Below, piece by piece: positions 32,646 to 42,701 of a stretch of DNA of 64,000 nucleotides. This DNA comes from Bog-793 sp963785415. Lineage in GTDB: Bacteria; Actinomycetota; Acidimicrobiia; Acidimicrobiales; Bog-793. Below the pieces are notes generated by a model. That model worked only from the letters and a program-made list of their open reading frames with translations, had not been told where the DNA came from and did no database searches. The position numbers were made by a program, and so were the translations under genes. The stretch spans positions 1,798,001 through 1,862,000 of the forward strand of contig CAWAVB010000001.1 in the NCBI GenBank assembly GCA_963785415.1. The letters run 5' to 3'. Positions within the stretch are counted from its first letter, which is position 1. Each line of letters starts with the position of its first letter.

Positions 32646-32756
32646 GGCCCAAGCGTGCCACGCGGACCGCCTGGCCACGAAGCGTCGCAACTTTGTGCGA
32701 TCTGGCGGGACCTTTGACTCTGACCCCGTCAGGGAGGCCGAGCGCACAGTTGCCAG

Positions 32757-33341
32757 GTGGGAATCCGAATCATTGTCGTCGACGACAATGCCGCGGTCCG
32801 GCAAAGTATCGGGGAACTCCTTGCCAACGAGGTGGACTTCGAATGCGTCGGCGAGGCCGCGACAGTGGGGGACGCGGAGCTTCTCGTCGAGCACGCGCGC
32901 CCGGACGTCATCGTCCTCGACGTCCGCCTCCCCGACGGCGACGGCGTCGACCTGTGCCGAACGATCCGGTCGCACTACCCGGGCACGGCCTGCGTCATGC
33001 TCACCGCCTACACCGATGGCGACGCGCTCGTCGCCGCGCTCCTCGCTGGGGCGGCCGGTTACTTCCTGAAGCAGATCCGTGGTGGCGATCTCGTCTCGTG
33101 CATCCGGACGGTCTCCGCCGGGAGCCAGTTCCTCGACAGCGCCCTCATGGGCCATTCCGTCGCCTCGCTCGGCACCGGGTCGCAGTACGACCTCGACGCG
33201 ACGGAGCTCTCGATCGTGCGAGGCGTGCTCGAGGGTCTGTCGAACGCCGAGATCGCCGCGGAGCTCTCTCTTCCCGAGGCGACCGTCGGCACCCGGCGTT
33301 CGCTTTGCTTCGACAAGGTGCGGCAGCACAGCGCTCGTTGA
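32757..33341 (+). CDS. NarL/DevR-type response regulator with divergent C-terminal HTH
   Basis: 194 aa from GTG 32757. Receiver domain: acidic pocket DD at 9-10, phosphoacceptor Asp55 in VIVLDVRLPDGDG, Thr in MLTAYT, Lys in GYFLKQI. The C-terminus keeps part of the LuxR/GerE HTH (LEGLSNAEIAAELSLPEATV) but then reads GTRRSLCFDKVRQHSAR instead of the usual recognition-helix continuation and stops early. DNA binding may be changed or weakened. Partner of the divergent kinase. Confidence 0.85.
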   Translation: MGIRIIVVDDNAAVRQSIGELLANEVDFECVGEAATVGDAELLVEHARPDVIVLDVRLPDGDGVDLCRTIRSHYPGTACVMLTAYTDGDALVAALLAGAAGYFLKQIRGGDLVSCIRTVSAGSQFLDSALMGHSVASLGTGSQYDLDATELSIVRGVLEGLSNAEIAAELSLPEATVGTRRSLCFDKVRQHSAR

Positions 33342-33641
33342 TCACGGGCGCCCACGCGATTCCGGGTGCGACGGGCCGCCGAATCCCGGTACTCGTCTGC
33401 CATCGCCACTCGGCGCGGTGACACCAGCGCCGCCTGTGGCAGATGGACCAAGCGAAACACGGTCTCTGGAAGAGATTCCTGGTATCGCGACGGTGCATCG
33501 CGGCATTTGCTACGTCGGCCGAAACGGCGATTCACCCGCCGGAGGAGCGACGACCGGCCGCCTCGCCGGGGCGCGCTCGAGCGCGAAGTTCCACCCGCCG
33601 CACGTCGTCGTGTTCGGCCGAACAAGGGCGCTTCCGGTCAG
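33342..33641. other. 300-nt gap without a supported gene
   Basis: Between the response regulator stop and the tRNA-Gly 3' end. Several short frames are open on both strands, but none has a family signature or ribosome binding site, and the longest plus-strand one runs through the tRNA. No clear terminator or RNA structure recognised. Confidence 0.5.
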
Positions 33642-33712
<71 letters not shown>

Positions 33713-33817
33713 GCGCCCTCGGAGTGTAGTTGTGTGAGTTTGGTAACGAATGATCACGCGCCGCGCGGCCAGGCATTGCTGGGCACCCCCTTACGGTGCT
33801 GTTAAGGTCTGCAAGCC

Positions 33818-34795
33818 ATGTCTGTAGCTCTCGGTCTTGATGTCGGCGGGACGAAGATCCTTGCCGTCGCCGTCAACGGTGATGGCAATGTCATCAACGA
33901 ATTCCGCGTGAAATCATCGAACTCGCGACGTCGGCTTCTCGATTCCCTCGAGGGCGCGACTGCCACACTTGTCGAGTCGCTCGGACCCCGCTCCGAGGAG
34001 CTCGTCGGGATCGGCGTCGGTGTGCCGGGGCTGCTCGACGGGCATGGGGTCTTGAACGAGGTCCCGAATCTGCCAGCCGTGTCCGGGACTCCGATGACGG
34101 CGGAGCTCTCCCGGCGACTCGGCCACGTGTTCGAGCGCCGCGAGCGATTCCGCCTCGTCGTCGACAACGACGGGATGTGCTCCGCTGCCGGTGAGATCGC
34201 GTTCGGCGCCGCTCGGGGGCTGAGCGATGCGATCGTCGTGACGCTCGGGACCGGGATCGGCGGCGGCATCATCGCCGGTGGCCAGTTGCTGCGCGGCGGA
34301 CGGGGCTTTGCCGGCGAGATCGGCCACATGGTCGTCGACATCGACGGCCCGCTGTGCGGTTGCGGTCGACGCGGGTGCTGGGAGCAGTACGTCTCCGGCT
34401 CCGGGCACGCCCGCCTGGCGCGCGCCGCGGCGTTGTCGGGCAAGGCGACCCGCATCGTCGAGGTGGCGGGCGGGAACGCCGACGGGATCAAGAGCGAGCA
34501 CATCTTCGAGGCCGCCCGGGCTGGTGACCTCGAGGCGTGGGGGATCGTCGACACGATCGCGCGCTACCTCGCGCTTGGGATCGCGAATCTGGTCGAGGTC
34601 CTCGACCCGTTGGCGGTGATCCTCGGCGGGGGCATCATCCGTGACGGTGACCTGTTCATGCCCCTGACGAAGAAATACTTCGAGCAAACACGCCGCGGTT
34701 CTGGTGAGCGGTCCGTGGCGCTGCGTTCCGCCGAACTCGGTGACCGGTCCGGCGCGATCGGCGCCGCAGCACTCGCCCTCGGTCTGGTCGTCTGA
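33818..34795 (+). CDS. ROK-family glucokinase
   Basis: 325 aa. N-terminal phosphate loop ALGLDVGGTKILAV; sugar-binding VVDNDGMCSAAGE and GTGIGGGIIAGGQLLRG; ROK zinc motif CGCGRRGCWEQYVSG with EIGH upstream; C-terminal DPLAVILGGGI. Phosphorylates glucose with ATP, the normal entry to glycolysis in actinobacteria; ROK members can also be N-acetylmannosamine or fructose kinases, so I give no symbol. No HTH, so not a ROK repressor. Flanked by two tRNA genes on the other strand. Confidence 0.9.
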   Translation: MSVALGLDVGGTKILAVAVNGDGNVINEFRVKSSNSRRRLLDSLEGATATLVESLGPRSEELVGIGVGVPGLLDGHGVLNEVPNLPAVSGTPMTAELSRRLGHVFERRERFRLVVDNDGMCSAAGEIAFGAARGLSDAIVVTLGTGIGGGIIAGGQLLRGGRGFAGEIGHMVVDIDGPLCGCGRRGCWEQYVSGSGHARLARAAALSGKATRIVEVAGGNADGIKSEHIFEAARAGDLEAWGIVDTIARYLALGIANLVEVLDPLAVILGGGIIRDGDLFMPLTKKYFEQTRRGSGERSVALRSAELGDRSGAIGAAALALGLVV

Positions 34796-34804
34796 TCCGA
34801 CGAG

Positions 34805-34879
34805 TCGGGGAGGCGGGATTCGAACCCGCGACCTCCTGCTCCCAAAGCAGGCGCGCTAACCAAGCTGCGCCACTCCCCG
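34805..34879 (-). tRNA. tRNA-Pro (anticodon TGG)
   Basis: On the minus strand: acceptor CGGGGAG / CTCCCCG with discriminator A; D-arm GCGCAGCTTGGTTAGCGC; anticodon arm CCTGCTTTGGGAGCAGG with TGG; T-arm GCGGGTTCGAATCCCGC. 75 nt, no encoded CCA. Confidence 0.97.
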
Positions 34880-35040
34880 CCTGACTGATCGTACGGGAGG
34901 AAACGCGGGCGCGGATGGTCCGTGGCCGCGAACCCGTGCCCTCGCGACCTCGACGCCCGCAGTCGTTGCCACGGCTCGCACGACGCGGCCGGGCGCGATG
35001 ATGCGCCTCGAGTCCGGAATTTGCGGGACAAAACGACCGG

Positions 35041-35046
35041 TAGACT
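35041..35046 (+). promoter_or_regulatory. Candidate -10 box for tig
   Basis: TAGACT, a frequent actinobacterial -10, lies 12 nt before the ATG at 35058. There is no Shine-Dalgarno in between, which would fit a nearly leaderless transcript. The -35 (around TTTGCG, 35020s) is weak. Confidence 0.4.
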
Positions 35047-35057
35047 CCGGGGTCCAT

Positions 35058-36434
35058 ATGCGAACCTCCGTCGAACCCCTGGACAAGAACCGGTTCAAGC
35101 TCACCGTCGAGGTGGACGACGAGGAGGTGGCCAGGGCCGAGCGGGAGACGCTCACCCGGCTGTCACGCGAGGCGCGCATCCCGGGGTTTCGGCCGGGCCG
35201 GGTCCCCCGTCGACTGCTCGAGGCCCGTCTCGGGCCGAAGACGATCCGCGAGGAGGCGCTGCGCGACGTCCTGCCACGCCTGTACGGCGAGGCGGTGAAA
35301 GAGACCGAGCTCGACGTGATCGCCACGCCGAAGATCGACATCACCTCCGGAGAGGAGACCGGGCCCGTTGCGTTCGACGCCGTCGTCGAGGTGCGGCCCG
35401 AGGTGTCGATCCCGGGCTACGAGGGGCTCGTCGTCACGGTGCCGACCCCGCTCGTCACCGAGGCCGACATCGACGCGCAGATCGACCGGATGCGCGAGCA
35501 GTTCGCCTTGCTCACCGAGGTCGGTCGTCCAGCCCGCGACGGTGACGTCGTGACGCTCGATGTGCACGGCAGCCGTGACGGGAAGCCCGCTGAAGGTCTC
35601 GTCGCCGATGACCTCGTCTACCAGGTGGGGTCCGGCGGTATCGCGCACGGGGTCGATGAACGCCTCGCCGGCGCGAAGGTCGGCGACATCTTCGAGATGG
35701 ACGCCGACGACGCCCTGGGCGGGCCGGCGCACCTCCGCCTGTTTGTGAAACAAGTGCGCGAGAAGGTCCTGCCCGTCCCCGACGACGAATTTGCCTCCGA
35801 CGCTTCGGAGTTCGAATCGCTCGCCGAGCTACGCGCCGACCTGTCGTCCAGGCTCTCCGTCGCCAAACGGCGCGAGGCGAACCTGCTGCTGCGCGCCCGA
35901 GCAGTGGATGCTCTCTGCGAGCTCGTCACCGACGAGATCCCGCAGGCGCTCGTCGTTCGCGAATCCCAGCAGCTCCTCGAGGATTTCGTCGAGCGTCTGG
36001 CGGCCCAGCAGGTCCTGCTGTCGACCTACCTCGAGGTCACCGGGATCGACGAGCAACGGATGCTCGCCGATCTCGAAGCCCAGGCCTCGCGGGAGGTCCG
36101 GGCCGATCTCGCGTTGCGTGCCCTCGTCGCCGCCGAGCGCATCGAAATCGACGAGTCAGAACTCGACGAGGAGATCGTCCACCTCGCCGGACATGCGGGA
36201 CAAACCCCGGCGCAGCTGCGGTCGAGCATCGACCGGAGCGGTGGTCTTGACGGACTACGATCGCAGCTCAGAAGGGCAAAGGCACTGAGCTGGCTCATCG
36301 AGCACGTTGGCGTTGTCGACGACGAGGGGAACCCGATGGATCGGGCGGCACTCCGGCTCGACGACGCCGACGGCAAAGCGGTGCACGACGAACCGGACCA
36401 GGAAACATCGCCCGTCGAGGAGGTTGAGCTGTGA
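35058..36434 (+). CDS. tig: Trigger factor
   Basis: Ribosome-bound peptidyl-prolyl isomerase chaperone. 458 aa from ATG 35058 (MRTSVEPLDKNRFKLTVEV). The ribosome-docking motif IPGFRPGRVPRRLLEARLG is at ~45-65. The FKBP-like PPIase domain (~160-240) is moderately degenerate (DGDVVTLDVHGSRDGKP ... GVDERLAGAKVGDI). A C-terminal helical arm domain follows, ending in an acidic tail. Start upstream at 34998 rejected because the added residues are not conserved. Overlaps clpP by 4 nt, giving the common tig-clpP-clpX unit. Confidence 0.95.
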   Translation: MRTSVEPLDKNRFKLTVEVDDEEVARAERETLTRLSREARIPGFRPGRVPRRLLEARLGPKTIREEALRDVLPRLYGEAVKETELDVIATPKIDITSGEETGPVAFDAVVEVRPEVSIPGYEGLVVTVPTPLVTEADIDAQIDRMREQFALLTEVGRPARDGDVVTLDVHGSRDGKPAEGLVADDLVYQVGSGGIAHGVDERLAGAKVGDIFEMDADDALGGPAHLRLFVKQVREKVLPVPDDEFASDASEFESLAELRADLSSRLSVAKRREANLLLRARAVDALCELVTDEIPQALVVRESQQLLEDFVERLAAQQVLLSTYLEVTGIDEQRMLADLEAQASREVRADLALRALVAAERIEIDESELDEEIVHLAGHAGQTPAQLRSSIDRSGGLDGLRSQLRRAKALSWLIEHVGVVDDEGNPMDRAALRLDDADGKAVHDEPDQETSPVEEVEL

Positions 36435-37060
36435 GCGGGTACGACTATCTCGTCCCGACGGTCGTCGAATCATCGAGCAAAGGGGAGCGCGCCTACGACC
36501 TGTATTCGCGGCTGCTCCGTGACCGCATCATCTTCATCGGCACGCCGATCGACGACAACGTCGCCAATCTCGTTTCCGCGCAGATGCTGTTCCTCGAGTC
36601 CGAGGACCAGGACAAGGACATCAACATCTACATCAACTCGCCGGGCGGGGACATCACCGCGCTCTTCGCCATCTACGACACGATGAAGTACGTCCGTCCC
36701 GACAAGTCCACGTTCTGCTTCGGCCAGGCCGCTTCCGCCGCGGCCGTGTTGCTCGCGTCCGGCACGCGGGGCAAGCGGTTCGCCTTGCCGCACGCCCGGA
36801 TCCTGCTCCACCAGCCCTACGGGGGCGCGGCCGGGCAGGCGACCGACATCGAGCTGCAGGCGAAGGAGATCCTCCGCATGCGCGACATGCTGAACGAGAT
36901 GCTCGCCTCCGACACGGGGCAGTCGATCGAGAAGATCCAGCACGACACCGATCGCGACTTCATCATGAGTGCGGCTGAAGCGCGCGACTACGGTGTGATC
37001 GACGAGGTGATCACGAGCCGGGAGGCCATCGACGTGCTGTCGGCGGCCGGTGCCGCCTGA
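36431..37060 (+). CDS. clpP: ATP-dependent Clp protease proteolytic subunit ClpP
   Basis: 209 aa serine peptidase subunit. Catalytic Ser102 in CFGQAASAAAVLLA, His127 in LLHQPYGG and Asp near 176 in DTDRDFIMSA. The residues after the Ser are Ala-Ala-Ala instead of the usual Met-Gly-Ala, a small departure near the active site. INIYINSPGGDITA is the conserved oxyanion/handle region. GTG start overlaps tig. Only one clpP is seen here; actinobacteria usually have two. Confidence 0.96.
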   Translation: MSGYDYLVPTVVESSSKGERAYDLYSRLLRDRIIFIGTPIDDNVANLVSAQMLFLESEDQDKDINIYINSPGGDITALFAIYDTMKYVRPDKSTFCFGQAASAAAVLLASGTRGKRFALPHARILLHQPYGGAAGQATDIELQAKEILRMRDMLNEMLASDTGQSIEKIQHDTDRDFIMSAAEARDYGVIDEVITSREAIDVLSAAGAA

Positions 37061-37074
37061 ACGAGGGAGGGTAC

Positions 37075-38349
<1,275 letters not shown>

Positions 38350-39741
38350 CCGCTCGCGCTCCCACCGCTCGCCGGACGGCGAGTCCACCGGATCTCGCAG
38401 CGAATCACTGGGAGAGGTGCTCGCCTGGCTCGACCGGCACATCAACCTCGAAGCCATCGAGCGTGGTGTCGCCGGGCGGGCCGCCGAGCCGACCCTCGAG
38501 CGCATTGCGGCGCTCACGGCCGCGATGGGCGATCCGGAGCGCTCGTTCCCGTGCATCCACATCACCGGGACGAACGGCAAGACCTCGACGACGCGGTTGT
38601 GCACGGCGCTCGTCATGGCCCAGGGCCTGTCGGTCGGCACCTACACGAGCCCGCACCTCGTCTCGCTGAACGAGCGGATCGCCTGGAACGGCGAACCGAT
38701 CGGTGACGACGAGTTGTTCGACGTGCTGAGCCCGCTCGGCGCCCTCGAGGAGTTCATCCGGGCGGAGAACCCGGGGATGCTGGCGCCGACTTGGTTCGAG
38801 CTCATGACGGCCGCGGCCTACCGGTTCTTCGCCGACGTCGCGGTCGACGCCGGGGTGATCGAGGTGGGGCTCGGCGGCCGCTACGACGCGACGAACGTCG
38901 CCGACGGCGCCGTCGCCGTCGCGACGAACGTCGAGCTCGACCACGTCTCGATCCTGGGCGGCACCCGGGCCAAGATCGCCTGGGAGAAGGCCGGAATCGT
39001 GAAGCCGGGCTGTGTCGCCGTCGTCGGCGACGAGGACGACGACATTGTCGCGGTGTTCGAGGACGAGGCCCGGCGGGTCGGTGCCGCCGCGTTCTGGCGC
39101 CGGGGGGTCGAGTTCGACTGCGTCGGCAACTTCGCGGCCCACGGCGGCCGCGTCGTCTCGGTGCGGACCCCGGGGGCCACCTACGAAGACCTGTTCGTGC
39201 CGCTCTACGGCGCCCACCAGGGTGACAACGTGGCGATCGCCGTCGCCGCGGCCGAGGCGTTCTTCGGTGTACCGCTCGACGCCTCCGTGGTCGCCGAGGC
39301 GCTCGGATCGGCCCGCGTCCCGGGCCGGCTGGAGGTGCTCGGCCGCCGACCGCTCGTCGTCCTCGACGGCGCGCACAACCCCGCCGGCGCGGCCGCGCTC
39401 GGCGAGGCGCTCGGAGAGGACTTCGGGGTGGTCCGGCGGACCGTGCTCGTGTTCGGCTGTCTGAACGGCCGATCGCCCGGTGACGTCCTCGCCGCCTTGG
39501 GGCCCGACCGGATCGCCCACGTCGTCGCCTGCACGCCGCCCTCGCTCCGGGGAGTGCCCGCCGCCGACGTTGCCGCCGCGGCCGCCGGCCTCGGGCTCGA
39601 GGTGAGCATCGCCGACTCGGTGCCCGAGGCGCTCGCCGCGGCCCGCGGCCTCGTGGGCGCGGACGACCTCGTGCTTGTCACCGGGTCGCTCTACCTCGTT
39701 GGTGCGGCGCGGCGGCATCTCACCAGGTAGGGTCGGCACCG

Positions 39742-40152
39742 ATGGATCGCACACTCGTCATCTGCAAGCCAGATGCCGTCGCCCGCGGCCTCGTTGGGGA
39801 ACTCATCGGCCGCATCGAGCGCAAGGGTCTCTGCATCGTCGCCGCCCGGCTGTTGCTCGTCGACGCCGAGCTCGCCAAGCGCCTGTACGAGGAGCACATC
39901 GAGAAGCCGTTTTTCGAGAATCTCGTCGCTTTCATCACGAGTTCGCCCTCGCTCGCGCTCGTCGTCGAGGGACCGCCGGAGGTGTGGACCGTCGTGCGGA
40001 ACCTGATGGGCCCGACCGATCCTGCCAAGGCCCCGCCCGGCTCGATCCGGGGCGACCTTGCCACAACGACGCCGGCGAACGTCATCCACGGCTCCGACGG
40101 ACCCGAGGCCGCGGCACGCGAGATCGCACTGTTCTTCCCCGAACTCGGCTAG
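39742..40152 (+). CDS. ndk: Nucleoside diphosphate kinase
   Basis: 136 aa. MDRTLVICKPDAVARGLVGE at the N-terminus and the phosphohistidine His116 in NVIHGSDG, then ALFFPE at the end. Balances NTP pools by a ping-pong His-phosphate mechanism. 11 nt after folC; precedes mreB as in many actinobacteria. Confidence 0.97.
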   Translation: MDRTLVICKPDAVARGLVGELIGRIERKGLCIVAARLLLVDAELAKRLYEEHIEKPFFENLVAFITSSPSLALVVEGPPEVWTVVRNLMGPTDPAKAPPGSIRGDLATTTPANVIHGSDGPEAAAREIALFFPELG

Positions 40153-40191
40153 CGACCAGCGCTCGCCGTCCTAAGGGACCGACAGGTCGCC

Positions 40192-40220
40192 TTGTTCGGC
40201 CGCGGGCACTGCCCTAACCT
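40192..40220 (+). promoter_or_regulatory. Candidate promoter of the mre operon
   Basis: TTGTTC (40192-40197), a 17-nt spacer and TAACCT (40215-40220) fit a housekeeping sigma promoter. Start would be near 40227, about 26 nt before the mreB GTG. Confidence 0.5.
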
Positions 40221-40252
40221 GGGCGGACCGTCGTGTAGCGGGGAGCAGGCCA

Positions 40253-41284
40253 GTGAGGAATGCCACAAGCTGGGGCGTCGCGGGTCGCGACATGGCGGTC
40301 GACCTCGGCACCGCGAACACCCTCGTCTACGTGCGCGGCAAGGGAATTGTTCTGAACGAGCCCTCCGTCGTCGCGATCAACGTCCTCGACGGCCAGCCAC
40401 TCGCCGTCGGCCACGAGGCGAAGCGGATGATCGGTCGGACGCCGAGCAACATCCAGGCGATCCGCCCCCTGAAAGACGGCGTCATCGCCGATTTCGAGAT
40501 CTGCGAGATGATGCTCCGCTACTTCATTCGCAAGGTGCACCCGCGGCGGTTCTCCAAGCCCCAGATCGTGATCTGTGTGCCCTCGGGGATCACGGGCGTC
40601 GAGAAGCGCGCCGTCCAGGAGGCGGCGGAGTACGCGGGCGCGCGCCGTGCCTACATCATCGAGGAGCCGATGGCGGCGGCGATCGGGGCCGGGCTCCCGG
40701 TCCACGAGCCGACCGGGAACATGGTCGTCGACATCGGCGGCGGCACGACGGAGGTCGCCGTCATCTCGCTCGGCGGCATCGTGACGAGCCAGTCGATCCG
40801 CATCGCCGGTGATGAGCTCGACCAGGCGATCATCGCCTTCGCCAAGAAGGAGTACAGCCTCGCCCTCGGCGAGCGCACGGCCGAGGAGATCAAGATCACG
40901 ATCGGCTCGGCCTGCGAGCTCGAGGAGGAGCTGCACGCCGAGATCCGCGGTCGGGACCTCGTCACGGGGTTGCCGAAGATGATCATCACCTCGACCCAGG
41001 ACATCCGCCGGGCGATCGAGGAACCGGTCGCGGCGATCGTCGATGCGATCAAGGCGACGCTCGACAAGACGCCCCCCGAGCTCGTCGCCGACGTGGCGAG
41101 CCAGGGTCTCGTCCTCACGGGCGGCGGCGCGCTCCTCCACGGTCTCGACGTGCGGCTGGCGGGCGAGACGAACATGCCGATCGTCGTGGCGCAGGACCCC
41201 TTGAACTGCGTCGCGATCGGCGGCGGGATGTGCCTCGAGAACATCGACGCCCTCCGCTCCCTGCTCGCCACGTCCAGTCGCTGA
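40253..41284 (+). CDS. mreB: Rod-shape actin homologue MreB
   Basis: 343 aa. Actin-fold phosphate-1 MAVDLGTANTLVYVRGKGI, phosphate-2 MVVDIGGGTTEVAVISLGG, adenosine motif LVLTGGGALLHGLD. Polymerises under the membrane and directs lateral wall synthesis. GTG start with GGGGAGC upstream. First gene of a tight mreB-mreC-mreD-mrdA run, so the organism is probably rod-shaped with dispersed elongation, unlike polar-growing mycobacteria that lack MreB. Confidence 0.97.
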   Translation: MRNATSWGVAGRDMAVDLGTANTLVYVRGKGIVLNEPSVVAINVLDGQPLAVGHEAKRMIGRTPSNIQAIRPLKDGVIADFEICEMMLRYFIRKVHPRRFSKPQIVICVPSGITGVEKRAVQEAAEYAGARRAYIIEEPMAAAIGAGLPVHEPTGNMVVDIGGGTTEVAVISLGGIVTSQSIRIAGDELDQAIIAFAKKEYSLALGERTAEEIKITIGSACELEEELHAEIRGRDLVTGLPKMIITSTQDIRRAIEEPVAAIVDAIKATLDKTPPELVADVASQGLVLTGGGALLHGLDVRLAGETNMPIVVAQDPLNCVAIGGGMCLENIDALRSLLATSSR

Positions 41285-41303
41285 TCGCCTAGGGGCCCGG
41301 CGC

Positions 41304-42134
41304 ATGGCCGCCAACCGACGTACGAGCCAGCGGTTGACGCTGGTCATGCTCGTCCTCGCCTCGATCACCGTCCTCACGCTCGACTACCACGGCGAGGCGA
41401 GCCGCGCGATCACCCACGTCCGCAACGCGGTGCGCGACGTCATCAGCCCGATCCAGCGCGGCATCGCCGCGGCGCTGCACCCGGTCGGCGACGTGTTCAG
41501 CGGGACGATCCACTACGGGTCGCTCGAGACCCAGAACCAGCAACTGCGCGAGGAGCTCGGCCAGATCCGCCTGAAGCTCGCCGCCGACGCCTTCGCCACG
41601 GCGCAGGCCGGACGCGTCCTCTCGCTCGCCCACCTGCCCTACGTCGCGGGCATCCCGATGATCGCGAGCGAGGTGATCGCGAACTCGACCTCGAACTTCC
41701 AGTCGACCGTCGAGCTCGACGGGGGTACTTCGTCGGGCATCGGGCCGGGCATGCCGGTCGTCGCCAACGCTGGCCTCGTCGGCACCGTCGTCTCCGCGTC
41801 ATCGTCGACGGCGACCGTGCTGCTCGTCTCCGACCCGACGTCGTCGATCCCCGTTGTCATCGGGGGGACGGGCCTGTACCGGGCGGTCGGCGCCGGGTGG
41901 GGCCGCGCCCTTTCGCTCGACTACGTCGGCGGGTCGACGGCGGTCCACCGCGGCGAGCTCGTCTACACGAGCGGGCTCGGCGGTGGGGCGTTGCCCGCCG
42001 GAATCCCGCTCGGTGTCGTGCGGAGCGTCCGGGTCTCGTCGGAGGGACTGTCGACCGCGGTCACGGTGACGCCACTCGTCAACCTCGACGACGTGCAGTT
42101 CGTCGACGTCCTCGAGTGGCTCGAGCCGGGCTAG
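41304..42134 (+). CDS. mreC: Rod-shape protein MreC
   Basis: 276 aa. One N-terminal membrane segment (LTLVMLVLASITVLTLDYHG), a coiled coil (YGSLETQNQQLREELGQIRLK) and the MreC double beta-barrel (VELDGGTSSGIGPGMPVVANAGLVG ... GELVYTSGLGGGALPAGIPLG). Bridges MreB to PBP2 in the periplasmic space. Starts 19 nt after mreB. Confidence 0.94.
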   Translation: MAANRRTSQRLTLVMLVLASITVLTLDYHGEASRAITHVRNAVRDVISPIQRGIAAALHPVGDVFSGTIHYGSLETQNQQLREELGQIRLKLAADAFATAQAGRVLSLAHLPYVAGIPMIASEVIANSTSNFQSTVELDGGTSSGIGPGMPVVANAGLVGTVVSASSSTATVLLVSDPTSSIPVVIGGTGLYRAVGAGWGRALSLDYVGGSTAVHRGELVYTSGLGGGALPAGIPLGVVRSVRVSSEGLSTAVTVTPLVNLDDVQFVDVLEWLEPG

Positions 42135-42164
42135 GTCGCCGGCCATGGCGCAAAGGGCGCGGAC

Positions 42165-42701
42165 GTGACCGGGGCGAACTGGGCGCGGCTCGTCCTCGTC
42201 GTCGCGGCCGGGCTCATCTTGCAGGTCTCCGTCCTCGATCAACTCACCGTCCTCGGGGCCCACCCCGACGTGATGATCCTCATCGCCGCGGCGGCCGGGA
42301 TGGCCGCCGGACCCCAGCGGGGCGCCGTCGCCGGATTCGTGGCCGGGCTCGCCGCCGATCTCGTCGTCAACCTCCCCTTCGGGCTGTCGGCGCTCACCTT
42401 CGTCCTCCTCGGCTTCGGCACCGGTCTTTTGCGGGCGAACCTCGCGGCCCGGGAGGTCGAGACGACGCAGGCCGCGGCGTGCGCCGCCGCCGCCGCAGCC
42501 GGGACGATCCTTTACGCCATCCTCGGCGCGCTCACAGGGAGGTCGGGCATGCTCGGCCTGGTGACCATCTACGCCGTCGTCGACGTCACCCTCGGCGCCG
42601 TCGTGCTGGCCTGGCCCGTGCTGGCGTGCCTGCGGTGGGTCTTTGCTGGGTCGCGGGCGCGCCTCGGCCTCGTGGTGCCCCGCGGCGGGAGCGCCGTGTA
42701 G
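42165..42701 (+). CDS. mreD: Rod-shape protein MreD
   Basis: 178 aa hydrophobic protein from GTG 42165, with about five membrane segments (LVLVVAAGLILQVSVLDQL, ALTFVLLGFGTGLLRA and others). Weakly conserved family; assigned mainly by topology, length and position between mreC and mrdA. Its TAG stop shares one base with the GTG of mrdA. Confidence 0.88.
   Translation: MTGANWARLVLVVAAGLILQVSVLDQLTVLGAHPDVMILIAAAAGMAAGPQRGAVAGFVAGLAADLVVNLPFGLSALTFVLLGFGTGLLRANLAAREVETTQAAACAAAAAAGTILYAILGALTGRSGMLGLVTIYAVVDVTLGAVVLAWPVLACLRWVFAGSRARLGLVVPRGGSAV

Noticed and set aside
32646..32756. DevR/DosR box in the divergent kinase-regulator promoter
   Set aside because: GGGACC...GACTCTGACC is only loosely similar to the consensus palindrome; too weak to report as a site.
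41897..42700. Upstream extension of the mrdA frame to 41897 (958 codons)
   Set aside because: The first ~268 codons overlap mreC and mreD in another frame and are Arg/Pro-rich noise; GTG 42701 fits the operon and family start.
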